Assembly: GCA_942159475.1 (NCBI GenBank)
Contig: OW804094.1
Coordinates: 127,334,755-127,398,754 of the forward strand
Origin: Sthenelais limicola
Lineage: Eukaryota > Annelida > Polychaeta > Phyllodocida > Sigalionidae
DNA: 64,000 nucleotides
Direction: 5' to 3'
The notes beneath the pieces are model-generated. The model worked only from the letters and a program-made list of their open reading frames with translations. It had not been told where the DNA came from and did not search any database. This document shows, in pieces, positions 62,356-64,000 of the stretch (position 1 is its first letter; each line of letters opens with the position of its first letter). The position numbers and the translations under genes are program-made.

Positions 62356-63911
62356 TGCATACCTAGCACATGCATACCTAGCACATGCATGCATACCTAG
62401 CACATACATGCATACCTAGCACATACATGCATACCTAGCACATACATAGCTAGCACATACATATGTAGCACATACATATGTAGCACATACATATGTAGCA
62501 CATACATACATAGCACATACATAAATGTCCCCAGGGCTCATACTATGCACCATGGCGGGGAACACATGCATGCATACCTAGCACATACGTAGCTAGCACA
62601 TACGTAGCTAGCACATACATAGCTAGCACATACATAGCTAGCACATACATAGCTAGCACATACATAGCTAGCACATACATATGTAGCACATACATATGTA
62701 GCACATACATATGTAGCACATACATAGCTAGCACATACATAGCTAGCACATACATATGTAGCACATACATATGTAGCACATACATATGTAGCACATACAT
62801 ATGTAGCACATACATACGTAGCACATACATAAATGTCCCCAGGGCTCATACTATGCACCATGGCGGGGAACACATGCATGCATACCTAGCACATACGTAG
62901 CTAGCACATACGTAGCTAGCACATACATAGCTAGCACATACATATGTAGCACATACATACGTAGCACATACATACATAGCACATACATACGTAGCACATA
63001 CATACGTAGCACATACATACGTAGCACATACATAAATGTCCCCAGGGCTCATACTATGCACCATGGCGGGGAACACATGCATGCATACCTAGCACATACG
63101 TAGCTAGCACATACGTAGCTAGCACATACGTAGCTAGCACATACATAGCTAGCACATACATAGCTAGCACATACATAGCTAGCACATACATAGCTAGCAC
63201 ATACATAGCTAGCACATACATAGCTAGCACATACATAGCTAGCACATACATAGCTAGCACATACATATGTAGCACATACATATGTAGCACATACATACGT
63301 AGCACATACATAAATGTCCCCAGGGCTCATACTATGCACCATGGCGGGGAACACATGCATGCATACCTAGCACATACGTAGCTAGCAAATACATAGCTAG
63401 CACATACGTAGCTAGCACATACGTAGCTAGCACATACGTAGCTAGCACATACGTAGCTAGCACATACGTAGCTAGCACATACGTAGCTAGCACATACGTA
63501 GCTAGCACATACGTAGCTAGCACATACGTAGCTAGCACATACGTAGCTAGCACATACATAGCTAGCACATACATAGCTAGCACATACATAGCTAGCACAT
63601 ACATAGCTAGCACATACATATGTAGCACATACATACATAGCACATACATAGCTAGCACATACATAAATGTGAATACATAGCTAGCACATACGTAGCTAGC
63701 ACATACGTAGCTAGCACATACATAGCTAGCACATACATAGCTAGCACATACATAGCTAGCACATACATAGCTAGCACATACATAGCTAGCACATACATAG
63801 CTAGCACATACATAGCTAGCACATACATATGTAGCACATACATATGTAGCACATACATACGTAGCACATACATACATAGCACATACATACGTAGCACATA
63901 CATAAATGTGA
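62335..63911 (-). repeat. 15-bp tandem array in five blocks separated by a 68-bp spacer
   Basis: The basic unit is 15 bp, CACATACATAGCTAG (plus strand), with variants at two places: CAC-ATACG-TAGCTAG, and CACATACATATGTAG, CACATACATACGTAG or CACATACATACATAG. A few left-end units are 19 bp (containing CATGCATGCATACCTAG). A 68-bp spacer starting CACATACATAAATGT, containing CCCCAGGGCTCATAC and CACCATGGCGGGG, and ending CATGCATGCATACCTAG occurs four times (CCCC at 62529, 62837, 63040 and 63318). Truncated spacers occur near 63663 and 63901. Blocks between full spacers hold 16, 9 and 14 units. Because 15 is a multiple of three, all minus-strand frames stay open and yield YVCAS/MYVLA-type repeats, which are not evidence of a gene. 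It lies in a POLR1A intron. Confidence 0.97.
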
Positions 63912-64000
63912 TGCAATAATGTAGCATAGCCTGGATATGGATTTGCAAGATGAAATAATTTCCCTTGGAATGAAGGGATACATAGGGTTTGGGCCTGTAG
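63912..64000. other. POLR1A intron sequence to the window end
   Basis: No feature recognised in the last 90 bp. Confidence 0.5.

Noticed and set aside
62538..63948. Long minus-strand frames encoding YVCAS/MYVLA/YVLAT repeats (up to 194 codons)
   Set aside because: They follow from the 15-bp unit length (a multiple of three) lacking stops on the minus strand. Several frames overlap and are all open, and they lie within a POLR1A intron.

Overview
This is metazoan nuclear DNA: a gene-poor, intron-dominated, AT-leaning window with spliced genes, GT-AG introns of kilobase scale, microsatellites and short non-autonomous DNA transposons. There are no operons or prokaryotic signals. Two conserved genes can be read with confidence by translating across splice junctions. 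Divergence of the proteins and the repeat style suggest an invertebrate, but I cannot name the phylum.

Layout. (1) From 1 to about 40.3 kb I see no exon of a conserved plus-strand gene. Because the first recognisable plus-strand exon starts in the middle of a protein, most of this stretch is probably a very large intron of that gene (AGBL4/CCP6-like). It holds a 650-bp transposon-like element packed with GCGAC/GTCGC pentamers (2.93-3.59 kb), an inverted-repeat pair (8.94-9.53 kb), two copies of one TA-flanked MITE (11.7 and 37.1 kb), several simple-sequence and G-rich tandem arrays, an unexplained 220-codon open frame (20.7 kb), and on the minus strand a plausible gene start (ATG exon at 24.26-24.28 kb with a CpG-richer upstream region to 26.2 kb). 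(2) 40.28-47.20 kb carries the last three coding exons of a cytosolic carboxypeptidase 6 homologue (AGBL4), including the catalytic-glutamate segment, followed by a 3' UTR. (3) 47.2-55.7 kb is a convergent intergenic interval with a tRNA-like SINE relic and a 1.25-kb TTAA-flanked inverted-repeat transposon. (4) 55.7-61.7 kb carries the last two coding exons of POLR1A, the largest subunit of RNA polymerase I, on the minus strand. Its upstream exons lie beyond 64 kb. (5) 62.3-63.9 kb is a 15-bp tandem array organised into blocks by a recurring 68-bp spacer. Its unit variants look like CpG-decay products.

The two recognised genes are tail-to-tail neighbours with unrelated jobs: removal of polyglutamate chains from tubulin and other proteins (CCP6), and rRNA transcription (POLR1A). 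I did not find a new multi-gene system. The most unusual items are the block-structured 15-bp array, the GCGAC-rich element, and the putative minus-strand promoter and first exon lying opposite the AGBL4 intron.
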